This document shows positions 48,732 through 59,059 of a stretch of DNA of 64,000 bases, one piece after another. The notes under the pieces are model-generated. The model had not been told where the DNA came from. It saw nothing but the letters and a program-made list of their open reading frames with translations, and made no database searches. Origin of the DNA: an uncultured Chiayiivirga sp. (GTDB lineage Bacteria; Pseudomonadota; Gammaproteobacteria; Xanthomonadales; Xanthomonadaceae). Within the stretch, counting starts at the first letter, position 1. Every line of letters starts with the position of its first letter. The stretch spans positions 62,001-126,000 of the forward strand of contig CAKSZJ010000001.1 in the NCBI GenBank assembly GCA_934525595.1. Direction: 5' to 3'. The position numbers were made by a program, and so were the translations under genes.

Positions 48732-50297
48732 GTGAGCCGCGCCACGGGCCTGTTCCGTTCGACTGCCGTGTTCGGCGCGATGACCCTGCTCTCGCGCCTG
48801 GCAGGCTTCGCCCGCGATGTGATCCAGGCGCGCCTGTTCGGTGCCGGAAGCCTGGTGGATGCCTTCACGGTGGCCTACCAGGTGCCGAACTACCTGCGCC
48901 GGATCTTCGCGGAGGGCTCGTTCGCGTCGGCCTTCGTGCCGGTGCTTTCCGAGCTGCGCCAGAAGGATGATGCGCAGGCGCTGCGTTCCTTCGTCGATCA
49001 CGTGGCCGGCGCGCTGTGCGCGGTGCTGCTGCTGGTCACGGGTCTGGGGATGCTTGCGGCGCCCTGGGTCGCCGCGCTGATGGCGCCGGGATTCGCGGCC
49101 GAGCCGGGCAAGCTGGCGCTGACCGGGGAAATGCTCCGCATCGTCTTTCCCTATCTGTTCTTCATCTCGATGACGGCGCTTGCGGGCGGCGTGCTCAACA
49201 GTTTCCAGCGGTTCGCGCTTCCCGCGCTGACGCCGGTGCTGCACAACCTCACCGTGATCGCCGCGATGCTGTGGCTGGCCTCGCATCTGGAGCGCCCGAT
49301 CATGGCGCTGGCCTGGGGCGTGCTGGCCGCCGGTGCGATCCAGATGGCGCTGCTGTGGCCGGCGCTGCGCCGCTTCGGGCTGTTTCCGCGTCTGCGGCTG
49401 GATTTTCGCCATCCGGGCGTGCGTCGCGTGTTCACACTGATGTTGCCGACCCTGTTTTCCTCCTCGGTGGCCCAGCTCAACCTGATCGTCGGGACGGTCT
49501 TCGCCTCGCTCCTGGTCGAGGGCAGCCGCGCCTATCTCTACTATTCGGACCGGCTGGTGGAGCTGCCGCTGGGGCTGTTCGGCGTGGCGCTGGGCACGGT
49601 GATCCTGCCGCACCTCTCGCGTCGCCATGCGGCCACCGATGCGGCCGGTTTCAGCGCCGCGCTCGACTGGGGGCTGCGCACCGTGCTGCTGGGTGCGGTG
49701 CCGGCCGCGCTGGGCCTACTGACGCTCGCCGAGCCGTTGGTGGCGACGATCTACCAGCGCGGCGAGTTCAGCGCCGAGGCCGCCTGGATGACCGCGCTGA
49801 GCCTGTCGGCGATGAGCCTGGCGATTCCCGCCTTCATGCTCAGCAAGGTGCTGGCACCGGCTTTCTACGCGCGTCAGGACACGAAAACCCCGATGCGCGC
49901 GGCGATCATCACCGTGGTGCTGAACATTTCGCTGATGGCCGCCATCGTGACGCCGCTGTGGCGGCTGGGCGTGCACGGCGCGCACGCGGGCATCGCGCTG
50001 GCGACGGCGCTGGCGGGCATCGGCAATGCGCTGCTGCTCTGGCGCTATCTGCGCCGCGACGGCGTGTGGACGGCGGCGCCGGGATGGGGCAGGGCGCTGC
50101 TGCGCATCGCCGTGGCCGGCGCGGCAATGGTGGCCGTGCTTGTCGCGCTGCGCATGGGGCCATGGGACTGGCGCGCGTTGCACGGGGCGATGCGCTGGCT
50201 GTGGCTTGCGCTGGTCATCGCGGCGGGTGCCGCAACCTACGCCGCGGTGCTGCTCGTGCTCGGCTGGCGCCCGCGCGAACTGCGGCATTCGGATTGA
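48732..50297 (+). CDS. murJ: Lipid II flippase MurJ (MviN)
   Basis: A 521-residue MOP-superfamily flippase moving lipid II across the inner membrane, with about 14 hydrophobic helices. Family wording near the N-terminus: TLLSRLAGFARDVIQARLFGAG and VAYQVPNYLRRIFAEGSFASAFVPVL, including the essential arginines of the cavity. The start is GTG 48732 with GGAG upstream; a TTG at 48708 is in frame but lies in the rpsT promoter. A truncated acyltransferase remnant follows. Confidence 0.95.
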   Translation: MSRATGLFRSTAVFGAMTLLSRLAGFARDVIQARLFGAGSLVDAFTVAYQVPNYLRRIFAEGSFASAFVPVLSELRQKDDAQALRSFVDHVAGALCAVLLLVTGLGMLAAPWVAALMAPGFAAEPGKLALTGEMLRIVFPYLFFISMTALAGGVLNSFQRFALPALTPVLHNLTVIAAMLWLASHLERPIMALAWGVLAAGAIQMALLWPALRRFGLFPRLRLDFRHPGVRRVFTLMLPTLFSSSVAQLNLIVGTVFASLLVEGSRAYLYYSDRLVELPLGLFGVALGTVILPHLSRRHAATDAAGFSAALDWGLRTVLLGAVPAALGLLTLAEPLVATIYQRGEFSAEAAWMTALSLSAMSLAIPAFMLSKVLAPAFYARQDTKTPMRAAIITVVLNISLMAAIVTPLWRLGVHGAHAGIALATALAGIGNALLLWRYLRRDGVWTAAPGWGRALLRIAVAGAAMVAVLVALRMGPWDWRALHGAMRWLWLALVIAAGAATYAAVLLVLGWRPRELRHSD

Positions 50298-50304
50298 CGA
50301 CGCG

Positions 50305-50616
50305 ATGAGCACACTTCCCACCCTGGCCGAGGCGGTTGATCGCCGGGCCGACAATTTCCTGCCGCAGCTTCGCTGGCCGGGAGGTCTCGACTACTCCTAC
50401 GGCATCTTCCTCTACGGGTTTCCGGCGCAGCAGGCGGTGATGGCGGTCTGGCCGTCGCTTTCACCGCTGGCCCTGTGCGTGGCGTCCACCGCGCTGGTGC
50501 TGCCTTTTGCGCTGGGCTCCTGGCACCTGATCGAACGCCCGCTGCTGCGCTGGGGCACGTCGCGGCGGACAGAGAGGGCCGTCGCGGATCGCGCTTCCGG
50601 CGTCGAAGGCAGCTGA
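50305..50616 (+). pseudogene. C-terminal remnant of an acyltransferase-3 (OafA-type) gene
   Basis: A 103-codon open frame. Residues about 25-90 (LDYSYGIFLYGFPAQQAVMAV ... GSWHLIERPLLRWG) match the last two membrane helices and the conserved HLIERPLLRW end of acyltransferase-3 proteins, which are normally 350-400 residues. The catalytic N-terminal helices are missing and murJ occupies the space where they would be. It begins with a plausible ATG at 50305, so a short protein may still be made, but the acyltransferase itself is lost. Sequence on the right leads into the ribF promoter region. Confidence 0.7.
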
Positions 50617-50714
50617 ACCGCTCCGAATGGCCTGGATGGCGAAGGTATACTTTCCCGTTTTCCACCCGGCCGACGCGCGTCCACGTGCGGCGCGCCCTGC
50701 CTGCGAGTGAACCT

Positions 50715-51689
50715 GTGACCGCCCCCGGCGTTGACTTCCGCCTGTTCCGCGACATCGACGGCGCGCCGCTGTGCCCTTCGGGCAGCGTGGTGTGCATCGG
50801 CGCGTTCGACGGTTTGCACATGGGACATCGCGCCCTGATCGAGACGGCGCGCGCCTCGGCCCGGCGGCGCGGACTTCCGTTGGTGGTGCTGAGCTTCGAG
50901 CCGCTGCCCCGCGAGTTCTTCGCGCAGGGCGCCAAGCCGCCGCGCCTGCTGCTGCCGCGTACGAGGATCGACGGGCTGGCGCAGCTGGGGGCCGAGGTGG
51001 TTGGCCTGCTGCGCTTCAATGCCGCGATGACGCGGATGGCGCCGGAAGAGTTCGTCGCGCGCGCCCTGGTGGCGCGCCTGGCGGCACGCGAGGTGTGGGT
51101 GGGACTGGACTTCCGCTTCGGCCACAACCGTGCCGGCGATTTCGCCCTGCTGCGGGCGATGGGGCCGCAGCAGGGGTTCAGCGTCCATGCGATCGAGGAC
51201 GTGGCGGTCGGTGGCGAGCGCGTGTCCAGCTCACGCGTCCGACAGGCGCTGCTGGCCGGCGAACTGGATCTGGCCGCGCGGCTGCTCGGGCGGCGCTACG
51301 CCATCGATGGCCGCGTGGTGCGCGGTGCGCAGCTCGGGCGGCAGCTCGGATACCCCACGGCCAATCTCCGGTTCGGTGGAAAAACACCTGCGCTTTCCGG
51401 CATTTATGCCACCTTCGTGCATGGCGCTGGAGATGCGCCGCGCGCCAGCGTTTCCAGCCTGGGCACCCGCCCGACGGTTGACGGCCGCGAGCCGCTACTG
51501 GAAGCACACCTGTTCGATTTCGACGGCGACCTGTACGGTCGTCGCATCGCGGTGGAATTCGTCGCCAGGTTGAGGGACGAGTTGAAGTTCGACGGACTGG
51601 ACGCCATGGTCGAACAGATCCACCGCGATGCCGCGGATGCGCGCCGCGCGCTCGCGGCAGCGTCCACCTTGCCGTTTCCGGCACCTTGA
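50715..51689 (+). CDS. ribF: Bifunctional riboflavin kinase/FAD synthetase RibF
   Basis: A 324-residue enzyme phosphorylating riboflavin to FMN and adenylating FMN to FAD. The N-terminal nucleotidyltransferase domain has [14 protein letters not shown] and [14 protein letters not shown]; the C-terminal kinase domain has [24 protein letters not shown] and GIYAT. The start is uncertain: GTG 50715 ([12 protein letters not shown]) gives a family-like length, while upstream in-frame codons run through the acyltransferase remnant. A TATACT at 50646-50651 may be a -10. The stop overlaps a TTG just before ileS. Confidence 0.93.
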   Translation: MTAPGVDFRLFRDIDGAPLCPSGSVVCIGAFDGLHMGHRALIETARASARRRGLPLVVLSFEPLPREFFAQGAKPPRLLLPRTRIDGLAQLGAEVVGLLRFNAAMTRMAPEEFVARALVARLAAREVWVGLDFRFGHNRAGDFALLRAMGPQQGFSVHAIEDVAVGGERVSSSRVRQALLAGELDLAARLLGRRYAIDGRVVRGAQLGRQLGYPTANLRFGGKTPALSGIYATFVHGAGDAPRASVSSLGTRPTVDGREPLLEAHLFDFDGDLYGRRIAVEFVARLRDELKFDGLDAMVEQIHRDAADARRALAAASTLPFPAP

Positions 51690-51703
51690 CCCAGGCGATT
51701 CCC

Positions 51704-54565
51704 GTGAGCCGCGACTACAAAGCCACCATCCACCTTCCCGCCACCGATTTTCCGATGCGCGGCGACCTGCCCAAGCGCGAGCCGGCCACCTTGGAACGCT
51801 GGTATCAGCTCGATATCCACGCCCGCCTGCGCGCCGAGCGCACCGGTGCGCCGCGCTTCGTGCTGCACGATGGCCCGCCCTACGCCAACGGTGCGATCCA
51901 CCTGGGCCACGCGGTCAACAAGATCCTCAAGGACATCATCGTCAAGTCGCGCTCGCTCGATGGCATGGACGCGCCCTACGTGCCCGGCTGGGACTGCCAC
52001 GGTCTGCCGATCGAGCTGGCGGTGGAGAAGAAGCACGGCAAGGTCGGGGTCAAGCTCGACGCCGCCGCCTTCCGCGAGAAGTGCCGCGAGTACGCGCTGG
52101 CGCAGATCGACCTGCAGCGCACCGATTTCAAGCGCCTGGGCGTGATCGGCGATTGGGACCATCCCTACCAAACCCTCGACCGCAGCTTCGAAGCCGGCGA
52201 GCTGCGGGCGCTGGCGAAGATCGTCGGCAATGGCCACCTGGCGCGGGGTGTGAAGCCGGTGCACTGGTGTTTCGACTGCGGCTCGGCGCTGGCCGAGGCG
52301 GAGATCGAATACGCCGACAAGACCTCCAGCGCGGTGGACGTGGCCTATGACGCGATCGATCCTGCGGCGCTGGCCGCAAGGTTTGGCGTGACGAGTTTGC
52401 CGAACGACGCGATTGTCGCGGTGCCGATCTGGACCACGACGCCGTGGACGCTGCCGGCTTCGCTCGCCGTCTCGCTCGGGCCGGAACTGTCGTACGCGCT
52501 GGTGCGCGGCGCGGATCGCGCCGGAAGGCCGCTGTGGCTGGTGCTGGCCGAGGCGCTGGTGGAGGCGGCTGCGGCGCGCTACGGCATCGCCGCGCCGGAA
52601 ATCCTCGGCCTCGCGCCGGGCAGCGCGCTGGAAGGCATGCGTCTTCGCCATCCCTTCTACGCCGAGCGCGAGATCCCGATCCTGGTCGGCGACCACGTTT
52701 CGGCCGAAGACGGCACCGGCGCCGTCCACACCGCGCCCGGCCACGGTCAGGAAGACTTCGTCGTCAGCCAGAAATACCGCCTGCTCGACGCGTACAACGC
52801 CGCGCAGATCAATCCGGTGGGCGGCAACGGCGTGTATCTGCCGGGCACGCCGATCTTCGAGGGCCAGTTCATCTGGAAGGCCAACGACGCGGTGGTCGAG
52901 CTGCTGCGCGGAAACGGTCACCTATTGGCGTTCGCGAAGATCCAGCACAGCTACCCGCACTGCTGGCGTCACCGCACCCCGGTGGCGTTCCGCGCCACGC
53001 CGCAGTGGTTCATCTCGATGGATCAGGCGGGGCTGCGCGCCGATGCGCTCGAGGCGATTTCCGCCATCGGGCACGAGCGCGGCTGGTTTCCGGAGTGGGG
53101 CGAGGCGCGCATCCGTTCGATGGTGGAAGGTCGCCCGGACTGGTGCATCAGCCGACAGCGCACCTGGGGCGTGCCGATCGCATTGTTCGCCCACCGCCTG
53201 ACCGGTGAGCCGCATCCGGATACGGTCGCCTTGATGCAGCGCGCCGCCGATCTGGTCGAGGCCGGCGGCATCGACGCCTGGCATGCGCTTGATCCGCGCG
53301 ACTGGCTGGGCGATGACGCCGAGCACTACGAGAAGGTCACCGACATCCTCGACGTGTGGTTCGATTCGGGCGTGACCCACGAAGGCGTGCTTGCCGCGCG
53401 CGACATGGGCAAGCCGGCGGACCTGTACCTGGAGGGCTCGGACCAGCACCGAGGCTGGTTCCAGAGTTCGCTGCTCACCGCCGTCGCGATGGACCGCGCC
53501 GCGCCGTACCGGCAGGTGCTCACGCACGGTTTCACCGTGGACGAGCACGGGCGAAAGATGTCCAAGTCGCTGGGCAACGGCATCGAGCCGCAGGAAATCC
53601 TCAAGACGCTCGGTGCCGACATCCTGCGCCTGTGGATCGCCAGCACCGACTACCGCAACGAGATGTCGCTGTCGCAGGAAATCCTCAAGCGCAACGCCGA
53701 CGCCTACCGGCGCATCCGCAACACCCTGCGCTTCCTGCTCGGCAACCTGCACGGGTTCGATCCGGCGCGGCACCTGCTGCCCAATGCCGAATTGCTGCTG
53801 CTCGACCAGTGGGCGGTGCAGCGTGCCGCCGACCTGCAGCGCGAGATCAAGGCGGCCTACGGGCGCTACGACTTCCCCGCCATCGTGCAGGCGCTCAACA
53901 ACTTCTGTACCGTCGACATGGGCTCGATCTATCTGGATGTCACCAAGGATCGTCTTTACACCATGCGCGAGGATTCGCGCGGCAGGCGCAGCGCGCAGAG
54001 CGCGATGTTCCGCATCGCTGACGCCATGACCCGCTTCATCGCGCCGATCCTGAGCTTCACCGCCGAAGAGGTCTGGAACCACCTGCCCGGTGCGCGCGAG
54101 GACAGCGTGCTGCTGGCAACCTGGCGTGAGGATCTGGAGCGCATGCCGCCGGGGGGCGCGCTCGACCAGGGCGGATTCGACCAGCTGCTCGCGCTGCGCG
54201 AGGCGGTGACCGCAGTGCTGGAGCCGATGCGTGCAGAAGGCACCATCGGCGCCTCGCTCGAGGCCGAAGTCACGCTTTATCTGGACGATGGCCTGTTGGC
54301 GCGACTGGCGCCCGTGGTCGACGAGCTGCGCTTCTTCTTCATCACCTCGCAGTTGCTGCTCAAGCCGGCCGGTGAGCGTCCGGTGGACGCGGCGAAGGCC
54401 GAGGAGCTCGACGTCTGGATCGTCGCGCGCGCCACCGATGCGGCCAAGTGCGTGCGCTGCTGGCACTACCGGCCTGACGTGGGTAGCCATGCCGATCATC
54501 CCGAGCTGTGCGGACGCTGCGTCGAGAACGTCGACGGCGCCGGCGAGGACCGCCGCCATTTCTGA
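51704..54565 (+). CDS. ileS: Isoleucyl-tRNA synthetase
   Basis: A 953-residue class I aminoacyl-tRNA synthetase. The HIGH motif is HLGH at residues 66-69 and the KMSKS loop at 618-622; a CP1 editing domain lies between. The C-terminal zinc site is formed by Cys916, Cys919, Cys936 and Cys939. GTG 51704 ([20 protein letters not shown]) matches related proteins; an in-frame TTG at 51686 overlapping the ribF stop would add six residues. It is in the conserved ribF-ileS-lspA-ispH run. Confidence 0.97.
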   Translation: MSRDYKATIHLPATDFPMRGDLPKREPATLERWYQLDIHARLRAERTGAPRFVLHDGPPYANGAIHLGHAVNKILKDIIVKSRSLDGMDAPYVPGWDCHGLPIELAVEKKHGKVGVKLDAAAFREKCREYALAQIDLQRTDFKRLGVIGDWDHPYQTLDRSFEAGELRALAKIVGNGHLARGVKPVHWCFDCGSALAEAEIEYADKTSSAVDVAYDAIDPAALAARFGVTSLPNDAIVAVPIWTTTPWTLPASLAVSLGPELSYALVRGADRAGRPLWLVLAEALVEAAAARYGIAAPEILGLAPGSALEGMRLRHPFYAEREIPILVGDHVSAEDGTGAVHTAPGHGQEDFVVSQKYRLLDAYNAAQINPVGGNGVYLPGTPIFEGQFIWKANDAVVELLRGNGHLLAFAKIQHSYPHCWRHRTPVAFRATPQWFISMDQAGLRADALEAISAIGHERGWFPEWGEARIRSMVEGRPDWCISRQRTWGVPIALFAHRLTGEPHPDTVALMQRAADLVEAGGIDAWHALDPRDWLGDDAEHYEKVTDILDVWFDSGVTHEGVLAARDMGKPADLYLEGSDQHRGWFQSSLLTAVAMDRAAPYRQVLTHGFTVDEHGRKMSKSLGNGIEPQEILKTLGADILRLWIASTDYRNEMSLSQEILKRNADAYRRIRNTLRFLLGNLHGFDPARHLLPNAELLLLDQWAVQRAADLQREIKAAYGRYDFPAIVQALNNFCTVDMGSIYLDVTKDRLYTMREDSRGRRSAQSAMFRIADAMTRFIAPILSFTAEEVWNHLPGAREDSVLLATWREDLERMPPGGALDQGGFDQLLALREAVTAVLEPMRAEGTIGASLEAEVTLYLDDGLLARLAPVVDELRFFFITSQLLLKPAGERPVDAAKAEELDVWIVARATDAAKCVRCWHYRPDVGSHADHPELCGRCVENVDGAGEDRRHF

Positions 54566-54566
54566 G

Positions 54567-55103
54567 ATGCACGGCACCGCAGGCGGGACGACCGCGCCGC
54601 GCGCGCCCGGTGCGCTGGCGTGGTTGGTGCTTTCGGGTCTGGTGATCTGGCTCGACGCCTTCACCAAGAGCCTCGCGCTGGAGCACCTGCGCCTGGGCGA
54701 GCCGGTGCCGGTGATCGACGGGCTGCTGAACTGGACCCTGGTCTACAACCCGGGCGCCGCCTTCAGCTTCCTTTCCGACGCCTCGGGCTGGCAGCGCTGG
54801 TTCTTCGCCGCACTGGCGGTGGGCATGAGCGCGCTGCTGACCGTCTGGCTGGCCCGCACCGAGCGGAGCGACTGGCGCCAGGCCCTGCCTTTCGCACTGG
54901 TGATCGGAGGCGCGCTGGGCAACCTGGTGGACCGCCTCGTCCACGGCCACGTCATCGACTTCATCGACGCCTACTGGGGTGCCGCCCACTGGCCGGCCTT
55001 CAACGTGGCCGATTCGGCGATCGTGGCGGGTGCGATCGGGATTGCCTGGGCGGGCTTTCTGTCGAAGGGTCGGGAGTCGGGAATGGAGAGTGGAAAATCG
55101 TAA
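54567..55103 (+). CDS. lspA: Lipoprotein signal peptidase LspA
   Basis: A 178-residue four-helix aspartic peptidase that cleaves prolipoproteins. Catalytic residues are Asp122 (GNLVDRL) and Asp149 (FNVADSAI); the NPGAAFSFL stretch is conserved. The start is 2 bases after the ileS stop. The last 11 codons ([11 protein letters not shown]) are read from the left arm of the dispersed repeat, so the element has replaced or extended the native C-terminus. Confidence 0.94.
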   Translation: MHGTAGGTTAPRAPGALAWLVLSGLVIWLDAFTKSLALEHLRLGEPVPVIDGLLNWTLVYNPGAAFSFLSDASGWQRWFFAALAVGMSALLTVWLARTERSDWRQALPFALVIGGALGNLVDRLVHGHVIDFIDAYWGAAHWPAFNVADSAIVAGAIGIAWAGFLSKGRESGMESGKS

Positions 55104-55236
55104 GAGCGAAGGTGCCGCGAGTCTCTGTGGCCGCGGCGGTATCATGCGCTCCGGATCGAAGCCCGCTCACGCATCGCGCGCGATGAGACTTCAGGTCACG
55201 CCCCCATTCCCGATTATCCATTCCCGATTCCAGCCA
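55070..55236. repeat. Dispersed inverted-repeat element, copy 2 (lspA-ispH)
   Basis: Left arm 55070-55107 and right arm 55201-55236 are imperfect inverted copies built from GGGAATGGA, GGATAATCG and GTGGAAAATCGTAAGAGC-like units. The same units make up the element at 10170-10272; both share GTGGAAAAT...GAATCGTA-type left arms and ATTATCCATTCCC right arms. The centre (about 95 bases) differs from copy 1. The left arm overlaps the 3' end of lspA. Confidence 0.75.
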
Positions 55237-55240
55237 AGCC

Positions 55241-56236
55241 ATGGACATCCTTCTCGCCAATCCCCGCGGCTTCTGTGCCGGCGTCGATCGCGCCATCGAG
55301 ATCGTCAAGCGCGCGCTGGAGCTGTTCGGCGCGCCGATCTACGTGCGCCACGAGGTGGTACACAACCGCTTCGTCGTCGATGACCTCAAGGCGCGCGGCG
55401 CGGTGTTCGTCGAAGAACTCGACGATGTGCCGAACGGCGCCACGGTGATCTTCAGCGCGCACGGCGTCTCCCAGGCGGTGCGGGCCGAAGCCGAGCGGCG
55501 CGGGCTCAAGGTGTTCGACGCCACCTGCCCGCTGGTCACCAAGGTGCACCTGGAGGTCGCGCGGCAGAACCGGCGTGGGCGCGACATGGTGCTGATCGGC
55601 CACGCCGGCCATCCCGAGGTCGAGGGGACGATGGGACAGTGGACCGCGCGCGGCGAAACCGGGCAGATCCATCTGGTCGAGGATATCGGCGACGTGGCCA
55701 CGCTCACCCTGAGCCAGCCCGACAACTGCGCCTACACCACCCAGACCACGCTCAGCGTCGATGACACGCGCGACATCATCGCCGCGCTCAGGGAGCGTTT
55801 CCCGGCGATCCAGGGGCCGCGTCACGACGACATCTGCTACGCCACGCAGAACCGGCAGGACGCGGTGCGCGAGCTGGTGCGCGGCGGCTGCGACGCGGTG
55901 CTGGTGGTGGGCTCGCCCAACAGCTCCAACTCCAACCGCCTGCGCGAGCTGGCCGAGCGCGAAGGGGCGGTGGCCTGGCTGATCGACAGCGCCGACGAGA
56001 TCGATCCGGCCTGGCTGGTCGCGCGCCGGCGCATCGGCGTGACCGCGGGGGCCTCGGCTCCGGAAGTCCTGGTGCAGGGCGTCCTCGCGCGCCTGCGCGA
56101 GCTGGGTGCGCCGGAGGTGCAGGAGGTGTCGGGCACGCGCGAAAGCATGATCTTCGCCTTGCCCAGGGAATTGCGCGGCGAATCCACGGCCGATTCCGTG
56201 AACCCGGTGCTTGTCGCGTCGGGCCAGCTTGACTAG
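55241..56236 (+). CDS. ispH: 4-Hydroxy-3-methylbut-2-enyl diphosphate reductase IspH
   Basis: A 331-residue iron-sulfur enzyme that makes IPP and DMAPP in the last step of the MEP pathway. The three cluster cysteines are Cys12 ([11 protein letters not shown]), Cys96 ([11 protein letters not shown]) and Cys199 ([11 protein letters not shown]). Substrate-binding HxxH-type residues such as SAHGVS and GHAGHPE are present. ATG 55241 lies four bases after the repeat element. Confidence 0.97.
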   Translation: MDILLANPRGFCAGVDRAIEIVKRALELFGAPIYVRHEVVHNRFVVDDLKARGAVFVEELDDVPNGATVIFSAHGVSQAVRAEAERRGLKVFDATCPLVTKVHLEVARQNRRGRDMVLIGHAGHPEVEGTMGQWTARGETGQIHLVEDIGDVATLTLSQPDNCAYTTQTTLSVDDTRDIIAALRERFPAIQGPRHDDICYATQNRQDAVRELVRGGCDAVLVVGSPNSSNSNRLRELAEREGAVAWLIDSADEIDPAWLVARRRIGVTAGASAPEVLVQGVLARLRELGAPEVQEVSGTRESMIFALPRELRGESTADSVNPVLVASGQLD

Positions 56237-56267
56237 GCTCCGCGCTCGCCTTTTCCGGGGAGTTTCC

Positions 56268-57728
56268 ATGCGCGGTTTCCTTTTGCCGCTGGTGCTGCTG
56301 CTGAGCGCGTGCGCCGCGACGCCCGTGCATCCGCCCGCCGGGGCGCCGGTGTCGGATGCCGGACTCAACGCGATCCATGCCCGCATCGACGCTGCGACCG
56401 CGCGCTTCGATGCCGCCGTGGCGCTTTACAAGAGCGGCGACGCGGCGGGTGCCAGCGCCGAATTCGGAACCGCACGCGCCGAACTCCGGGTTCTTGCCGA
56501 TGAGTGCCTGGCGCTTGCGGGGTGCGACGTGCGCCGCGTGCTTGCGGCACAGGATGCCCTGCTGGAGCGTCAGGGGCGTCACCTTGCGGGGGCGACCGAG
56601 GACGCCGAGCCGATCGACGCCGAAGGCGCCACGCTGGCGGGCGAGGGGGATTCCCCGGTGCTGCTGGTGATGCCCGAGGCCGGGCGCACCGTGGCCATTC
56701 TCAACGGCCGTGACCTGGCCCAGGTCATCGAGCTCAACGAGCCGGTCAAGGCGGCACTGGAAGAGTGGCTGACGTGGATGCGTCCGCAGCTCCTGGACAG
56801 CTGGGAAAACTACCAGTACATGCGCCATCTGATGTTTCCGGCCTATGAAAAGACCGGCCTGCCCGAGGCGCTGCTGTTCGGCATCCTCGCCAAGGAATCA
56901 GGTGGGCGCGTGCACGCGGTATCGCGCGCCGGCGCCGCGGGCCCTCTGCAGTTCATGCCTGCGACCGGGGTGCGTTTCGGGCTGAATCGCGGCGGGCGCT
57001 TCGACCTGCGCTTCGATCCGGCCGAGGCGGCGCGCGCCAGCGCCGAATACCTCAACGAGCGCTTCGCCGAGCTCAACGGCAGCCTGACCCTGGCGCTGGC
57101 TGCGTACAACGGCGGGGAAGGGCGCATCGCGCGGCTTTCCGGCAAGGGCGCACGCGATTTCTGGAACGCGCAGGTGTTCAACGCGCTGCCGGCGGAAACC
57201 CGCGAGTACGTGCCCATGGTGCTGGCGGCGGCGTGGCTTTTCCTGCATCCGGAGCGCTACAACCTGAGTCTTGCGCAATACGACGCCAGCCCGGTGACGG
57301 TTTCGCTGGCGCAGGAAATGTCGATCAACGAGCTGGCCGTGTGCCTGGGTCAGAACGGCAACCCGCGCGGCTGGTTCAGGCATCTGCGCAACCTCAACCC
57401 ACGCTGGGAAGCCGGCCAGCGCCTGCCTGCGGGCACGCAGCTCGGGCTTCCCGGCGCAGCCCGTGCCGTCTACCTGCGCCAGTGCCAGGACGGGCCGCTG
57501 CTGGCGCTGAGCCGCGAACTGCACGACGCGCGACCGCCGGTGGCGCCTGCCATGGCGCGCGGCGGTCCTGCGGGGGCGGTGCATGTGGTGAGGAAAGGCG
57601 ACTCGCTGCATTCCATCGCGCGCAAGCATGGATGCAGCGTCGCCGCCCTGGCCCGCACCAACTCGGTGCACGGGCCGAAGTACCTGATACGACCCGGCCA
57701 GCGTCTGACGCTGGCCGGGTGCAAGTGA
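56268..57728 (+). CDS. mltD: Membrane-bound lytic murein transglycosylase, MltD-like lipoprotein
   Basis: A 486-residue outer-membrane-type lipoprotein. The lipobox LLSAC gives lipidated Cys15. A helical spacer (about 20-160) precedes a family 1 SLT domain with catalytic Glu210 in AKESGG, followed by AGAAGPLQFMPATG and LALAAYNGGEGRI. One LysM domain (about residues 438-483, VHVVRKGDSLHSIARKHG) binds peptidoglycan. E. coli MltD has two LysM modules. ATG 56268 has GGGGAG upstream and places the lipobox correctly. It faces the Kelch-protein gene. Confidence 0.9.
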   Translation: MRGFLLPLVLLLSACAATPVHPPAGAPVSDAGLNAIHARIDAATARFDAAVALYKSGDAAGASAEFGTARAELRVLADECLALAGCDVRRVLAAQDALLERQGRHLAGATEDAEPIDAEGATLAGEGDSPVLLVMPEAGRTVAILNGRDLAQVIELNEPVKAALEEWLTWMRPQLLDSWENYQYMRHLMFPAYEKTGLPEALLFGILAKESGGRVHAVSRAGAAGPLQFMPATGVRFGLNRGGRFDLRFDPAEAARASAEYLNERFAELNGSLTLALAAYNGGEGRIARLSGKGARDFWNAQVFNALPAETREYVPMVLAAAWLFLHPERYNLSLAQYDASPVTVSLAQEMSINELAVCLGQNGNPRGWFRHLRNLNPRWEAGQRLPAGTQLGLPGAARAVYLRQCQDGPLLALSRELHDARPPVAPAMARGGPAGAVHVVRKGDSLHSIARKHGCSVAALARTNSVHGPKYLIRPGQRLTLAGCK

Positions 57729-57750
57729 CGCCAAGTGGGAAGTTCGGGGC

Positions 57751-58674
57751 TCAGTCCTCGAACCCGTCCGCGAATATCTCAGGTACTTCGTTGCGTACGA
57801 ACAGTCGTTCATGGGTAGCGTAGGCGGTGGTTCCAGCATCGTTGCGACCGCCCGTCACATAGAAGTAGCCGTCCGATGCCACGTCGCCATCCATGTATAC
57901 GCGCGCCTGGCTGAGTACGGGAAGGTCGGGTGTGGTGCTCCAGGTGTCGGTGGCGGGCTGGTACCAGCCGGTATGGTCGAGGGCAAGCCAGTCGGCATCG
58001 CGGCGACCGGCGGCAATCCACAGCTTGCTGCCGCTGACCGCGGCTGCGGCGTACGACCAGCGCGTGTAGCTGCCGCCGCCGGAAGGGACATTCGCGCCAT
58101 AGCGCCACGCCGTGCCATCGAAGATCTCGGTGGTCATGTCCGGAGTGAATCCAGGGAAAAGCACCCCGCCCGCCACGACGATCTCGCCGTTGACGACGCC
58201 TGCGGCAAAGCTGGTACGGCTCTTCTGCATGGGAACGCCGGCGGACCACGTCTGGCTGACGGTGTCCAGAATCCAGACCTCGGTCGTGCTGGCGCTGGCG
58301 CTGGCGATGATGCCGCCCAGAACGACCACGTTCGTCCCAACGGTCAGCGCCTGGTACTGGCTGCGGGCCGTGTAGCCTCCGTTGGCGGGGATGGTCGACC
58401 AGGAATCGGTGCCTATGTCGTAGACGAAGGTGTCTGCGGTCTCGGAGTCTCCGGGGACGTAGATCCGTTTGCCCACCAGCGTGGCATTGATGGAGTCCAA
58501 CGGCTGTGGAAGTGGCGACAGGGTGTCCCAGGAGTCTGTTGTCGTGTCGTAGCGGAACAGGGATTCGGTGGGTGTCGTTGCCCCACCATCGGATGTCCCT
58601 CCAATGCTGTAGAGGTATCCGTTGTCATCCGCAGCGACGGCGTTGAAAACCCGCCCCGACGGAAGCGGTGCCAT
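57751..58674 (-). CDS. Kelch-repeat secreted protein, main frame (signal peptide in another frame)
   Basis: A 307-codon frame encoding about five Kelch-type propeller blades (MAPLPSGRVFNAVAADDNGYLYSIGGTSDGG; GKRIYVPGD; TNVVVLGG; NGEIVVAGG; DGYFYVTGGRNDAG) and ending IFADGFED. Its first ATG lacks a signal peptide. The frame continues upstream as ...GGAAWETMAPLP, which is the normal first blade, back to a run of seven G (complement of 58691-58697). Removing one G there joins it to a good signal peptide starting at 58843. So the gene is frameshifted or phase-variable, or the run is a sequencing error. Confidence 0.8.
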   Translation of the reverse strand: MAPLPSGRVFNAVAADDNGYLYSIGGTSDGGATTPTESLFRYDTTTDSWDTLSPLPQPLDSINATLVGKRIYVPGDSETADTFVYDIGTDSWSTIPANGGYTARSQYQALTVGTNVVVLGGIIASASASTTEVWILDTVSQTWSAGVPMQKSRTSFAAGVVNGEIVVAGGVLFPGFTPDMTTEIFDGTAWRYGANVPSGGGSYTRWSYAAAAVSGSKLWIAAGRRDADWLALDHTGWYQPATDTWSTTPDLPVLSQARVYMDGDVASDGYFYVTGGRNDAGTTAYATHERLFVRNEVPEIFADGFED

Positions 58675-58690
58675 GGTTTCCCAGGCTGCG

Positions 58691-58697
58691 CCCCCCC
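58691..58697. repeat. Homopolymer C7 (G7 on the coding strand) at the Kelch-gene frameshift
   Basis: Seven consecutive C on the plus strand. With six, the signal-peptide frame (ending ASLQGG) reads straight into AAWETMAPLPSGR of the Kelch body. Such tracts are prone to slipped-strand changes and to base-calling errors. Confidence 0.8.
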
Positions 58698-58843
58698 TGT
58701 AGCGATGCGCCGCTTGCAGCGGTGATGTTCGAAACGGAGTGGGCCTCGTTCTGGATGGGTTGGGCGGAAGAGATGGAGATCCAGCCCAGGGTGATTGAAA
58801 GCGCTCCGAGCATGGCTACAGCGTGATGCGTGAGTATCGACAT
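58698..58843 (-). pseudogene. Detached N-terminal fragment of the Kelch protein (signal peptide)
   Basis: From ATG 58843 (AGAGGGG upstream) the frame encodes a clear signal peptide with a hydrophobic core LGALSITLGWISISSA and a cleavage site before QPIQNEAH, then a Ser/Ala-rich linker to LQGG at the G7 tract. Beyond it this frame stops after 72 codons with unrelated residues. It is the missing export signal of the downstream Kelch frame. Confidence 0.75.
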
Positions 58844-59059
58844 CGGGAACCCCTCTTTACGTGAGTCTACGGTTGAGGTTCGAGTACGTTGCGCTACACA
58901 TTGCTGCCTGCTTGCAAGGGCATCGAAGCATCGGTTTTGAGCTTACCATGTGACCGTGTGCCGACAATCCGGGCCGGGCAGTCCTGTCCTGCGGATGACG
59001 GCCGGGCGCTTGGAATTATCATGTGACGGCGCCTCGGGCGCTTTCGGAAGGAGCATTGC
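58844..59059. other. Divergent Kelch-exbB intergenic region
   Basis: A 216-bp region without a supported gene. A modest promoter for exbB can be proposed: ATGACG (58995-59000), 16 bp, TATCAT (59017-59022), 38 bases before the GTG start. No Fur box is evident. Confidence 0.4.

Noticed and set aside
58861..59059. Fur box upstream of exbB
   Set aside because: No sequence close to the GATAATGATAATCATTATC pattern is present.
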